From Dokdonella_A sp044227025 (GTDB lineage Bacteria > Pseudomonadota > Gammaproteobacteria > Xanthomonadales > Rhodanobacteraceae): DNA of 64,000 nt. The first letter of the stretch is position 1. Every line of letters starts with the position of its first letter. Of this stretch, positions 44,152 to 51,868 are shown piece by piece. Made by a program: the position numbers and the translations under genes. A model generated the notes under the pieces. It searched no databases. It saw only the letters and a list, made by a program, of their open reading frames with translations, and was not told where the DNA came from. The DNA lies in contig NZ_JBGAFX010000005.1 in assembly GCF_044227025.1 (NCBI RefSeq), positions 62,001 through 126,000 on the forward strand, given 5' to 3'.

Positions 44152-45201
44152 ATGACCAAGTCACCGTCACGCCGTCTCCGGGCCGCTTTTGCGCGCGGCC
44201 TGTTCGCAATTGCCGCGATGTCGATGGGCGCACCCGCCTTCGCGCATGACTGGTGCGTGAGTACAGCCGCGGACCTGCGTGCAAAACTGCTGCTTGCACA
44301 GGCGAACGGCGAAGACGACACGATCAAGCTCGTGCACGGTACCTACCTGGTCGACAATGCGCCGTTCACGTTCGATTCGACCGAGACGTTCGGCCTCACC
44401 ATCCATGGCGGGTTCGACTCCGCCTGCACGCAGACCGTGCAGGATCCACGCTTCACCATTCTCGACGGCGCCCATAGCCACGCGGTGTTCCGCAGCCAGA
44501 GCGCCGGCAGCCTCGTGTTGCGATACATGACGATGCAGAACGGCACCAACAACGGGTCCGCCGGCGGCGGGATCCAGATCTACGGTACCGGTGCGAACAG
44601 TTCAGTGGTGCTTGCGGTCAACATCCTGCGCAACAACACGTCCGACTTCGCGGCCTGCGTCGGCTTCATCGACGTCGAAGGCGTGGTGCACCTCAACGGC
44701 AACCTGGTCATCGACAACAGCACGCCGGCCGCGGGCGGATTGTCGATCGACGCCGGCCCCAACGCGCTCATCTACGTGACCAACAACACGATTGCGAACA
44801 ACACGACGGGCAACGCGAGTGCCGGCTTCCTGTATATCCCGGGCAGCAACAACGCAGTGCCGAACGCGTACTTCAGCAACAACATCATGTGGAACAACGC
44901 GGCCGGTTCCGACGTGCAGTTCTTCGGTACCGGCATGCAGTTCAACAACAACGATATCGAGGTCGTCGACGGATTCCAGACCGCCGGCAGCAGCGCGAAC
45001 TTGAGCCAGAACCCCGTCTTCGCCTCGGCGACGGACTTCCACCTCTCGCCCAGCTCGCCGCTGCTCGGAATCGGCCTGCTCGCGCCGACGGGTGGTATCC
45101 CCGGCGTCGACCTCGAGGGCCACCCACGCACGTACAACGGACACGTGGACCTCGGCGCCTACGAACGCGGCGACGAGATTTTCACGAATGGTTACGACTG
45201 A
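44152..45201 (+). CDS. Secreted beta-helix protein with IFTNGYD tail
   Basis: A 349-residue exoprotein with a signal peptide ending GAPAFAHD. The arrangement matches the protein at 25757: an N-terminal CVSTAADLRAKLLLAQANGE helix, LTIHGGFDSACTQ, FTILDGAHSHAVF, GGGIQIYGTG, NILRNNTSDFAA, TNNTIANNTTGN, then LSQNPVFASATDFHLSPSSP and VDLGAYERGDEIFTNGYD at the very end. Asn/Gly-rich rungs predict a parallel beta-helix. Function unknown. Confidence 0.83.
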   Translation: MTKSPSRRLRAAFARGLFAIAAMSMGAPAFAHDWCVSTAADLRAKLLLAQANGEDDTIKLVHGTYLVDNAPFTFDSTETFGLTIHGGFDSACTQTVQDPRFTILDGAHSHAVFRSQSAGSLVLRYMTMQNGTNNGSAGGGIQIYGTGANSSVVLAVNILRNNTSDFAACVGFIDVEGVVHLNGNLVIDNSTPAAGGLSIDAGPNALIYVTNNTIANNTTGNASAGFLYIPGSNNAVPNAYFSNNIMWNNAAGSDVQFFGTGMQFNNNDIEVVDGFQTAGSSANLSQNPVFASATDFHLSPSSPLLGIGLLAPTGGIPGVDLEGHPRTYNGHVDLGAYERGDEIFTNGYD

Positions 45202-45217
45202 GTTGGTGGCGTGCGAA

Positions 45218-45331
45218 AGCATCGCGGCTGAAGCCACCGAGCGCTCCTGCGACAGGATGCGACCATGCACCGGTCGCGGCTGCGCCGCTCCTGCAAGGCT
45301 TGGATGAGGAAGCGGTGGAAGCCGCGATGCT
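45218..45331. repeat. Palindromic dispersed repeat after the beta-helix gene
   Basis: AGCATCGCGGCTGAAGCCACCG at the left end (45218-45239) and CGGTGGAAGCCGCGATGCT at the right end (45313-45331) are near-perfect inverted copies. The core matches 5265-5324 and 10934-10953. The inside also holds short repeats of GCGCTCCTGC and GCCGCTCCTGC. Confidence 0.65.
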
Positions 45332-45384
45332 CGTACGGGGCCGCGCAACGCGTTCCGCCAACCCTCGGCGCTTGCCGCCACGCC

Positions 45385-46872
45385 TCACTTGCCGGCGGCC
45401 TTCGCCCGCGCCGTTCCGGCCAATGCACCGCGTCTCCCGGGCGCCGCCGTCAACGCGCTCCTGAACTCGCCCAGTGCATCGTTCGCGCGACCGGCTTCGA
45501 GCAGCATATCGCCGAGCTGTTCGCGCGCGGGGACGATCGGGCCCGGCGTCACCGCCAGTTTTTCGGCGGCATCCTCCGCGTCGGCCGCCGCACGCAGATG
45601 CAGGATTGCCGGTTCGGTATCGCCGTTCGCGAACATCTGCCAGCCGCGCGCGGAGTCCGCAAGCACGCGCGTCTGCGCTGCCCAGTACGTGTTGCCTTCG
45701 GCGTCGAGCCTGGCAATGCTGGCTTCGATGTTCGCGATGTCGGCGTCGGCGTTCTTCGGATGTCCGCTTCGCGCAGCGCCGACCGCGCGCGCCCAGTAGA
45801 CGATCGCGGCGACATGCGCCTGGGAATCGGGCAGCGGTTGCAACGTGCTTGCGTTCGCCCATTGCCGCCGCTCGATCGCGTAGCGGACCTGCATCACGTT
45901 GGCGGCATAGCCGATCTTGAAATCGCCGGCGCGAAGGTTGCGCATCACGGCCAGATCGTCGACGACCCGTTTCGCGTCGGCGTCGCGGCCGAGTTGCAGA
46001 TAAGCATAGGTGAGGTAGTCCATCGCATGCAGCTCCTCGCCGACGCCGCCGGCGGCATGCGCGGCCTTGCGCGCGGCGAGGTTCGAGGCGACCGAGTCTT
46101 CCCAGTAGCCGAGCCGCGTGAAGATATGCGAGGGCATGTGCAGCGCGTGCGGCGCCGAGGGTGCGATCTTCGCGTACGCGCGCGCGGCCGCGAGGCCGCG
46201 CGGGGCGAGATCGCTGCTGTCGTAGGCGTGGATGAGGTAGTGCGCCAGTCCGGGATGTTGCGGATGGCGGCGATACAGCGGTTCGAGGATGTCGCCCGCG
46301 CGCTTCTGGTTTGCATGCGTGCGATCGGTGGGCGGCGCGGTCGCGAGCAGCGCGAGCGCATGGAAGATCTGCGCTTCCACGTCATCCGGGAAGCGCGTGG
46401 CGACGTCCCCCATCGCCTGTTCGTACGCCTTCGCGCGCGCCGCAGGCGGCGAGCGGTCGTAGTCCTTGAAGTAGGTCATTGCCGCGTCGATGAATGCGCG
46501 CTCGCGCGGCGAGCCGGTGCCCGACTGGTGTGCCTGTTCGAGTTCGGCGAGTCCGGTGGCGAGGTCCGCCACAGGGGGTGCCTCCCACAGCGGATGGTAG
46601 AGCGACATCGCCGCGCCCCAATGCGCGATCGCGCAGCCGGGGTCGGCGGCCGCTACCTCGCCAAAGCCCTTCCTGGCCTCGTCGTAGGCGAACGAGTGGA
46701 GCAGCGCGAGCGCGCGCTCGAAGCGCGGCTGCACGCGCGCGGCGCAGGTCGTCGCGAACGTGACCGAGCCGAGCACTTCGGGTGCGGGATGCGAGGCGTG
46801 TTCGTCGTGCGCGCACGCGCTCGCAGCGAATGCGCAAGCCAGCAACAACGACGTCGGATGGTTGCGGGTCAT
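45385..46872 (-). CDS. TPR-repeat lipoprotein or exported protein
   Basis: A 495-residue protein. The signal region ends LLLACAFAASACAHD, with Cys residues that may be lipidated. The rest is tetratricopeptide-like helices: HSFAYDEARKGFGEVAAADP, LYRRHPQHPGLAHYLIHAYD, HALHMPSHIFTRLGYWEDSV, AHAAGGVGEELHAMDYLTY and the final TPR REQLGDMLLEAGRANDALGEF. Such proteins scaffold other proteins. It is downstream of the DUF2975-XRE operon but separated by 125 bases. Confidence 0.82.
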   Translation of the reverse strand: MTRNHPTSLLLACAFAASACAHDEHASHPAPEVLGSVTFATTCAARVQPRFERALALLHSFAYDEARKGFGEVAAADPGCAIAHWGAAMSLYHPLWEAPPVADLATGLAELEQAHQSGTGSPRERAFIDAAMTYFKDYDRSPPAARAKAYEQAMGDVATRFPDDVEAQIFHALALLATAPPTDRTHANQKRAGDILEPLYRRHPQHPGLAHYLIHAYDSSDLAPRGLAAARAYAKIAPSAPHALHMPSHIFTRLGYWEDSVASNLAARKAAHAAGGVGEELHAMDYLTYAYLQLGRDADAKRVVDDLAVMRNLRAGDFKIGYAANVMQVRYAIERRQWANASTLQPLPDSQAHVAAIVYWARAVGAARSGHPKNADADIANIEASIARLDAEGNTYWAAQTRVLADSARGWQMFANGDTEPAILHLRAAADAEDAAEKLAVTPGPIVPAREQLGDMLLEAGRANDALGEFRSALTAAPGRRGALAGTARAKAAGK

Positions 46873-46997
46873 GCGTGTCCTCCGATTGAACGCGGGCCTG
46901 CCGCTCCCGAGCGGTTCGCACTCTACGCGCGTCGCGTTGCGCGTGGAATCGGGATGGCGGGTTCGGGCAGCCCCGCAAGCGCGCGGAAAATCCGGGA

Positions 46998-47465
46998 TCA
47001 GGCGGTGCCGCCGTCGATGCGGGCACTGCGTCCTGGCCAGCCGAAGTAGGTCCGCCATGCGTAGCCCCACGGCACCACCAACGCCAGCAGTGGCAGTGCG
47101 AGGAACGATGCGGCGAGTTCGCCGGTCGGCGTGCCCCACAGCGTGCCGGATTGCCACAGCGGACGGGCGACGAACGCGAGCCAGATCGCCTTGTAGCCGA
47201 TCGTGAAGAACATCAGCGGCAACCAGCGCAGCGGGCGGAACAGGCCGAAGAATGCTAGCGCGGGATAGGTCGCCCATACGGCGAATGCGACCGCACGCAA
47301 GGGCTCCCATGGCCCTGCATGCGAGAGCAACGCCTGCCACGCGGTCGGAGCTGCCAGCAGCAGCATGAGCAGGTAGAACACGCGCAATCCCCACAGTTGC
47401 ACGGGGCGTACGCCGTCGTGGCGCGGGTCGGGCGAGAGGAATCGAACGAGGGCATTGGCACGCAT
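46998..47465 (-). CDS. Four-helix membrane protein in the DUF2975-XRE operon
   Basis: A 155-residue membrane protein with segments at about 30-50, 60-80, 82-105 and 115-135 (VFYLLMLLLAAPTAW, AVAFAVWATYPALAFFGL, LPLMFFTIGYKAIWLAFV, LALPLLALVVPWGYAWR). No family recognised. Its ATG lies four bases after the XRE gene stop, so it belongs to the same operon and may share its regulation. Confidence 0.7.
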   Translation of the reverse strand: MRANALVRFLSPDPRHDGVRPVQLWGLRVFYLLMLLLAAPTAWQALLSHAGPWEPLRAVAFAVWATYPALAFFGLFRPLRWLPLMFFTIGYKAIWLAFVARPLWQSGTLWGTPTGELAASFLALPLLALVVPWGYAWRTYFGWPGRSARIDGGTA

Positions 47466-47469
47466 GGCA

Positions 47470-47691
47470 CTACTCCGCGGCAGGCAGGCTGGAGTCGAAG
47501 GCGAGCAGGTCGCCGGGCTGGCATTCGAGCGCGGCGCAGATCGCCTCGAGGGTGGAGAATCGGATCGCCTTCGCCTTGCCGGTCTTCAGGATCGACAGGT
47601 TGGCGAGCGTGATGTCGACACGCGCGGCGAGTTCGGTGAGCGTCATGCGGCGCGCGCGCAGGAGTTCGTCGAGGCGGACGGCGATTGCCAT
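47470..47691 (-). CDS. Small XRE-family regulator (YozG-like)
   Basis: A 73-residue Cro/CI-type helix-turn-helix protein: MAIAVRLDELLRARRMTLTE, then the recognition region RVDITLANLSILKTGKAK, then FSTLEAICAALECQPGDLL. The short form with this ending is typically encoded beside DUF2975 proteins. It begins one base after the DUF2975 stop. The tandem A+T-rich repeats at 48224-48262 upstream of the operon are likely operator candidates. Confidence 0.9.
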   Translation of the reverse strand: MAIAVRLDELLRARRMTLTELAARVDITLANLSILKTGKAKAIRFSTLEAICAALECQPGDLLAFDSSLPAAE

Positions 47692-47692
47692 G

Positions 47693-48202
47693 TCACACCG
47701 TGCCTTCGAGGTCGGCGCGCATGCGCGCGCCGTGCGCGAACACGCCGGACAGCACGAACAGCAGCAGCACGGCAAGCCATGGCGCGAACGAGAAGCCGCC
47801 CAGGCGCCCGGGTTCCCACACGGCCGAAGCGATGGCGGTGACGAACAGGCGCAGCACTTCGAGCGCGAGCACGCTCCATGCGATCGTCGTGAGGCGCTGC
47901 GCGTTCTCGTGGATGAACGGATCGCCGTCGCGTACCGTGTCGACCATCGCAAGCAGGCGCCGCAGGACCGCGTGCACGATCAAGGCGCCGACGATGCCGA
48001 TGACGACGATCGCGCGCAGCCCGTTGCCGATCTGCGGGTGCGTCGAAGCGAAGGGTCCGAGTGGCCGGTCCGGCCAACCCTGGATGAAGAAGCTCCAGAC
48101 CAGCAGCGCGGCGAGTCCGACGGCATAGATCAGATTGATTAGGGTCAAGCCCCGTATGACCGGGCGGGCGACGGCGAGGGCATGGCTGGACGTGCGGTTC
48201 AT
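47693..48202 (-). CDS. DUF2975 membrane protein
   Basis: A 169-residue protein with four hydrophobic helices (LTLINLIYAVGLAALLVWSFF, IVVIGIVGALIVHAVL, VLALEVLRLFVTAIASAV, WLAVLLLFVLSGVFAHG). The conserved cytoplasmic loop motif is DPFIHENAQRLTTIAW. DUF2975 proteins occur beside small XRE regulators and may act as membrane sensors for them. It is first in the operon. Confidence 0.88.
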   Translation of the reverse strand: MNRTSSHALAVARPVIRGLTLINLIYAVGLAALLVWSFFIQGWPDRPLGPFASTHPQIGNGLRAIVVIGIVGALIVHAVLRRLLAMVDTVRDGDPFIHENAQRLTTIAWSVLALEVLRLFVTAIASAVWEPGRLGGFSFAPWLAVLLLFVLSGVFAHGARMRADLEGTV

Positions 48203-48223
48203 TGGGCGCTTCCCGGATTGAAT

Positions 48224-48262
48224 TATCGCAAAACAATAATACACGTATCGTTTAACAATAAA
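48224..48262. promoter_or_regulatory. A+T-rich tandem repeat, candidate operator of the DUF2975-XRE operon
   Basis: TATCGCAAAACAATAAT (48224-48240) and TATCGTTTAACAATAAA (48246-48262) share 13 of 17 bases and are 22 bases apart, about two helical turns. This is the most A+T-rich stretch I see in the window, 22 bases upstream of the DUF2975 start. Confidence 0.5.
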
Positions 48263-48416
48263 CATGGGCCGAAAGACCTCCCTCGCTTCCGAATTGACGG
48301 CACGGCTCGGGTGCTGGGTCGAAACCGCTGCAGAAATTGCGCGATTCGCGCTTGCGCGTGGCGGCACGCCACGCCGGCTGACATAGTCGCAAGCTCCCAC
48401 CCGGCGAGTTTCGATC

Positions 48417-49004
48417 ATGTCCCGTCGACTGCGAGTTGCGCTCGGATTGTTCGCCATGATCGGCATTGCGGGTCCCCTCGCACCGTGTGTCGCTTCGCAG
48501 GACGTGCCCGCGGCCGCCGCCGCCGCCGACATGAGCGGGCTGCACGACTTCGACTTCCTGGTCGGCGAATGGCGCGTACACAGTCGGCGCCTGAAAGAAG
48601 CGCTGGCCGACAGCCACGAGTGGTACGAGTTCGACGGCACGATCCGTTCGCAGCCGCTGATGGACGGGCGTGCCAACGTCGACGACACGGTGTTCAACCT
48701 GCCCACCGGCATTTACCGCGGCGTGGCGCCGCGCGCCTACGATCCGCAGACCGGGCAATGGGCGATCTGGTGGATCGACGGCCGCAATCCGTTCGGCAAT
48801 CTCGATCCGCCGGTGAAAGGCCGCTTCGTCGGCGGAGTCGGCACGTTCTACGCGAACGACACGCTGCGCGGAAAACCGATCAGGGTACGCTTCACCTGGT
48901 CGAGGATCACGAAAACGACAGCGGAGTGGGAGCAGGCGTTCTCGCCCGACGACGGCAAAACCTGGGAAACGAACTGGCAGCAGAAGTTGGTGCGGTCGCG
49001 CTGA
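48417..49004 (+). CDS. Secreted DUF1579-like (nitrobindin-fold-like) protein
   Basis: A 195-residue protein with a signal peptide ending CVASQ. HDFDFLVGEWRVHSRRL is the typical opening of the DUF1579/lipocalin-like family. It continues with PLMDGRANVDDTVF, GVAPRAYDPQTGQWAIWW and RVRFTWSRITKTTAEWEQAF. A beta-barrel is predicted. Ligand unknown. It precedes the AraC/VOC pair by 41 bases and may be co-transcribed. Confidence 0.82.
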   Translation: MSRRLRVALGLFAMIGIAGPLAPCVASQDVPAAAAAADMSGLHDFDFLVGEWRVHSRRLKEALADSHEWYEFDGTIRSQPLMDGRANVDDTVFNLPTGIYRGVAPRAYDPQTGQWAIWWIDGRNPFGNLDPPVKGRFVGGVGTFYANDTLRGKPIRVRFTWSRITKTTAEWEQAFSPDDGKTWETNWQQKLVRSR

Positions 49005-49045
49005 GGTTGCTTGAGGCGGAGCCGACGCCGTGACACGATTCGGCG

Positions 49046-49495
49046 ATGACCGGCAAGTCCTCCCAGGCGTTGCTGTTGCGCGATCTCGCGCGGCTTCGCC
49101 GCGTGCGTGATCGTATCGACCGCGACCACGCACAGCCGCTCGATGTCGAGGCGCTCGCGCACGGCGTGCACATGTCGGCCGGGCATCTCAGTCGCCAGTT
49201 CAAGCTCGCCTATGGCGAGGCGCCGTATTCCTACCTGATGACCCGCCGCATCGAGCGCGCGATGGCGCTGCTGCGTCGCGGTGACCTAGGCGTCACAGAG
49301 GTCTGCTTCCTCGTCGGTTGCTCCTCGCTTGGCACGTTCAGCACGCGTTTCACCGAACTGGTCGGCATGTCTCCCAGCGCATACCGCCGGGAAGCGGGCC
49401 AGGCAGCCATGGGCATGCCCGCGTGCGTGGCGCGGCAGGTGCTGCGACCCGTCAGGAATCGAGAAGCGAAGGCCGGGGAGACCGAGCCAGAATGA
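49046..49495 (+). CDS. Stand-alone AraC-family DNA-binding regulator
   Basis: A 149-residue protein with only the AraC/XylS double helix-turn-helix: helix pair 1 about 32-52 (LDVEALAHGVHMSAGHLSRQF) split across VEALAHGVH and SAGHLSRQF, and pair 2 about 82-102 (GVTEVCFLVGCSSLGTFSTRF-like VTEVCFLVG and SLGTFSTRF), then VGMSPSAYRRE. There is no effector domain, so activity may depend on its level or a partner. It lies directly upstream of the VOC gene, a common pairing. Confidence 0.9.
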   Translation: MTGKSSQALLLRDLARLRRVRDRIDRDHAQPLDVEALAHGVHMSAGHLSRQFKLAYGEAPYSYLMTRRIERAMALLRRGDLGVTEVCFLVGCSSLGTFSTRFTELVGMSPSAYRREAGQAAMGMPACVARQVLRPVRNREAKAGETEPE

Positions 49496-49529
49496 TCGCC
49501 GTGGACATCGCCACCAACCGGAGAACACC

Positions 49530-49940
49530 ATGGACATCACGATTCATTCGAGTTTCCTCCCGCACAACGATCCGGACGCATCGCTCGCGTTCTACCGCGA
49601 CACCCTCGGTTTCGAAGTGCGCAACGACGTCGGCCATGGCGGCAGGCGCTGGATCACGATCGGTCCGCGGGGCCAGCCCGCCACGTCGATCGTGCTGTAT
49701 CCGCCCGACGCCAGCCCGGGCATCACCGACGACGAGCGCCGCACGATCGCAGCGATGATGGCGAAGGGCACGTTCGGCATCATCCTGTTCGCGACTAGGG
49801 ACCTCGCCCGCAGCTTCGAACGGCTGCAGGCGAGCGACGCCGAGATCGTGCAGGAGCCGACCGACCAGCCGTACGGCGTGCGCGACTGCGCGGTTCGCGA
49901 TCCGGCCGGCAACATGATCCGCATCCAGCAACTCGCCTGA
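49530..49940 (+). CDS. VOC-family (glyoxalase/bleomycin-resistance-like) protein
   Basis: A 136-residue vicinal-oxygen-chelate fold protein. MDITIHSSFLPHNDPDASLA opens it, followed by FYRDTLGFEVRNDVG, TSIVLYPPD, FATRDLARSFERLQ and the late metal-site strand YGVRDCAVRDPAGNMIRI. GGAGA precedes the ATG at 49530. The substrate is unknown. Confidence 0.9.
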   Translation: MDITIHSSFLPHNDPDASLAFYRDTLGFEVRNDVGHGGRRWITIGPRGQPATSIVLYPPDASPGITDDERRTIAAMMAKGTFGIILFATRDLARSFERLQASDAEIVQEPTDQPYGVRDCAVRDPAGNMIRIQQLA

Positions 49941-49959
49941 ATTCCTGCGCTCGGCGCGG

Positions 49960-50682
49960 TCAGAATTTCTCGCCGCCGCCGAGCGCGCGCCATTCGCCGA
50001 GCGGCAGCTTCGCCAGCGCGATGCGACCTATGTGCAGCCGGCGCACGCCGATCGTGCGCAGCGATGCCTGCAGGCACAGATACTGCAACTCGCCGGGTTG
50101 CGGATCCTTGATCGCGAAACGCAGGCGCGTCTCGCTCTGCCAGCTCACCTTGAGCGGTGCGCGCGTCTTGCCGAGGTAAGGAGGGGCGCGCTGGATCTGG
50201 CCGGGGACATAGGCGGTGTGCGGGCCGTCGACTTCGACCACGAATTCCTGTTCGAGCGCATCTTCGACGAGATGGCGCTTAACGCGTGCGCCCTGGGTAA
50301 GCACGAGCAGGCCGCTGGCGGCGTCGTCGAGTGGCAGCGGCGCGGTGAAGTCGCGATAGTGGCGCGGTTGCAGGTCGAGGCCGGATGTATCCGTCGCCGA
50401 GCGCGTCTGTGGCACGAACAGCGCGCGTGCCCGTGCAGGGATGAAGCCGGCTGGCTTGTTGAGCAGCACGGTGACGGGTTCGAGCGCATCGGGACGCGCA
50501 GCCGGCGCGATGTCGATGCGCGCATCGCCGACGTCGCGCGCGGGATCGTTCACGACCGCGCCGCCGATGCGCACGCCGCCGTCGAGGATGGTCTGTTCGG
50601 CATCGGCGTAGGAGCACGCACACAACTGCGCGACGCGCCGGACGAAGGCGGTGGGTTGCGCGGGTGGGGTGCGTTCGGTCAT
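49960..50682 (-). CDS. RsuA/RluB-type RNA pseudouridine synthase
   Basis: A 240-residue protein. The S4-like N-terminal part (RVAQLCACSYADAEQTILDG) is followed by the synthase fold. VTVLLNKPAGFIPA is intact, but the catalytic block reads PLPLDDAASGLLVLT in place of the usual GRLDxDTSGLLLLT; the Asp is kept in LDD. KVSWQSETRLRFAI, CLQASLRTIGVRRLHI and LPLGEWRALG complete the family pattern. The target base is unknown. Confidence 0.83.
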   Translation of the reverse strand: MTERTPPAQPTAFVRRVAQLCACSYADAEQTILDGGVRIGGAVVNDPARDVGDARIDIAPAARPDALEPVTVLLNKPAGFIPARARALFVPQTRSATDTSGLDLQPRHYRDFTAPLPLDDAASGLLVLTQGARVKRHLVEDALEQEFVVEVDGPHTAYVPGQIQRAPPYLGKTRAPLKVSWQSETRLRFAIKDPQPGELQYLCLQASLRTIGVRRLHIGRIALAKLPLGEWRALGGGEKF

Positions 50683-50802
50683 GGGGCGTCGATGGAGTCG
50701 CGTGAAGGGGCGTGGGCACTCCGCGCCGCCGTGGCGCGGGATCGCATCTTCGCACGGCGTCGCCACTGGAAACGCCTTTCGGGCGAGGTCGGCGCGCCCT
50801 GC

Positions 50803-50808
50803 TAAAGT
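50803..50808 (+). promoter_or_regulatory. Possible -10 element (TAAAGT) for the M14 peptidase gene
   Basis: It lies in GCTAAAGTGCGCGCC, 20 bases before the ATG at 50828. The context matches that upstream of yheS. Confidence 0.35.
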
Positions 50809-50827
50809 GCGCGCCTTCCCGAACCCA

Positions 50828-51769
50828 ATGACAGCGAGCGCAACGATGATCCCTGCAGCCTATCCGATCGGTACGCCCGGCTTCGCGTGGGGCGATGCCG
50901 AACGCGCGCTATGGCTGGCGCGCCAGACCCGCCGGCGCAGCTACGCCGCCGATGTGCTCGGCGCGGTCGAGCGCCTGCGCGCGCGCTTCGACGCGAGCGA
51001 GTACGGTCGCCTCGACTACCCGCCGGACAGCTATCCGCTGTACGCGATCCGCAGCCGCAAGTGGCGCGACGATCTTCCGTGCGTGCTGGTCACGGGCGGG
51101 GTGCATGGCTACGAGACCAGCGGCGTGCATGGCGCGCTGCAGTTCGTCGAGCAGCATGCGGAACGCTACGCGGGGCGCGTCAACCTGCTCGTCGTGCCGT
51201 GCATCAGTCCGTGGGCATACGAGCGAATTCATCGCTGGAACCCGCAGGCGATCGATCCGAACCGTTCGTTCCGCGACGACAGTCCCGCGGCGGAGTCGGC
51301 CGCGTTCATGCGCCTGGTCGCACCGCTGCGCGATCGCTTCATCCTGCACGTCGACCTGCACGAAACCACCGACAGCGACGAGTCCGAGTTCCGACCGGCG
51401 CTTGCCGCGCGCGACGGCCAGTCGTTCGAGCCGGGCGAGATCCCCGATGGTTTCTACCTCGTCGACGACAGCGAAAAACCGCAACCTGCGTTCCAGGACG
51501 CGATCATCGCCGCGGTCGCGAAGGTCACCCACATCGCGCCAGCAGATCGCAACGGCGAGATCATCGGCTCGACCGTGGTGGCTCCCGGCGTGATCCGCTA
51601 TCCGCTGAAGAAACTCGGGTTGTGCGCCGGCGTCACCAACGCACCGTACACGACCACCACCGAGGTCTACCCCGACAGCCCGCGCGCGACACCGGAGCAG
51701 TGCAATGCCGCGCAGGTCGCGGCGGTATGTGCGGCGATCGATTTCGTGTTGGCGGTCCAGCAGACCTGA
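50828..51769 (+). CDS. M14-type zinc metallo-carboxypeptidase/succinylglutamate-desuccinylase-like
   Basis: A 313-residue cytoplasmic protein (a second ATG at 50846 would shorten it by six). Zinc ligands fit His and Glu in TGGVHGYETSGVHG (H-x2-E) and His in LHVDLHETTDSDESE. ISPWAYERIHRWNP and RSFRDDS are further M14 blocks. The late TTTTEVYPDSP contains the likely catalytic Glu. The substrate is probably a peptide or acyl-amino acid, not defined. Confidence 0.85.
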   Translation: MTASATMIPAAYPIGTPGFAWGDAERALWLARQTRRRSYAADVLGAVERLRARFDASEYGRLDYPPDSYPLYAIRSRKWRDDLPCVLVTGGVHGYETSGVHGALQFVEQHAERYAGRVNLLVVPCISPWAYERIHRWNPQAIDPNRSFRDDSPAAESAAFMRLVAPLRDRFILHVDLHETTDSDESEFRPALAARDGQSFEPGEIPDGFYLVDDSEKPQPAFQDAIIAAVAKVTHIAPADRNGEIIGSTVVAPGVIRYPLKKLGLCAGVTNAPYTTTTEVYPDSPRATPEQCNAAQVAAVCAAIDFVLAVQQT

Positions 51770-51868
51770 TCCGCGTCGAGGGTCGACGCGAGCCTGCTGG
51801 AACCGAATCCCGGGTACACCGTCCGTTTGCGCGCAGCGGAACGAAGTTCGGCGAAGCGAAGGGCCGCG

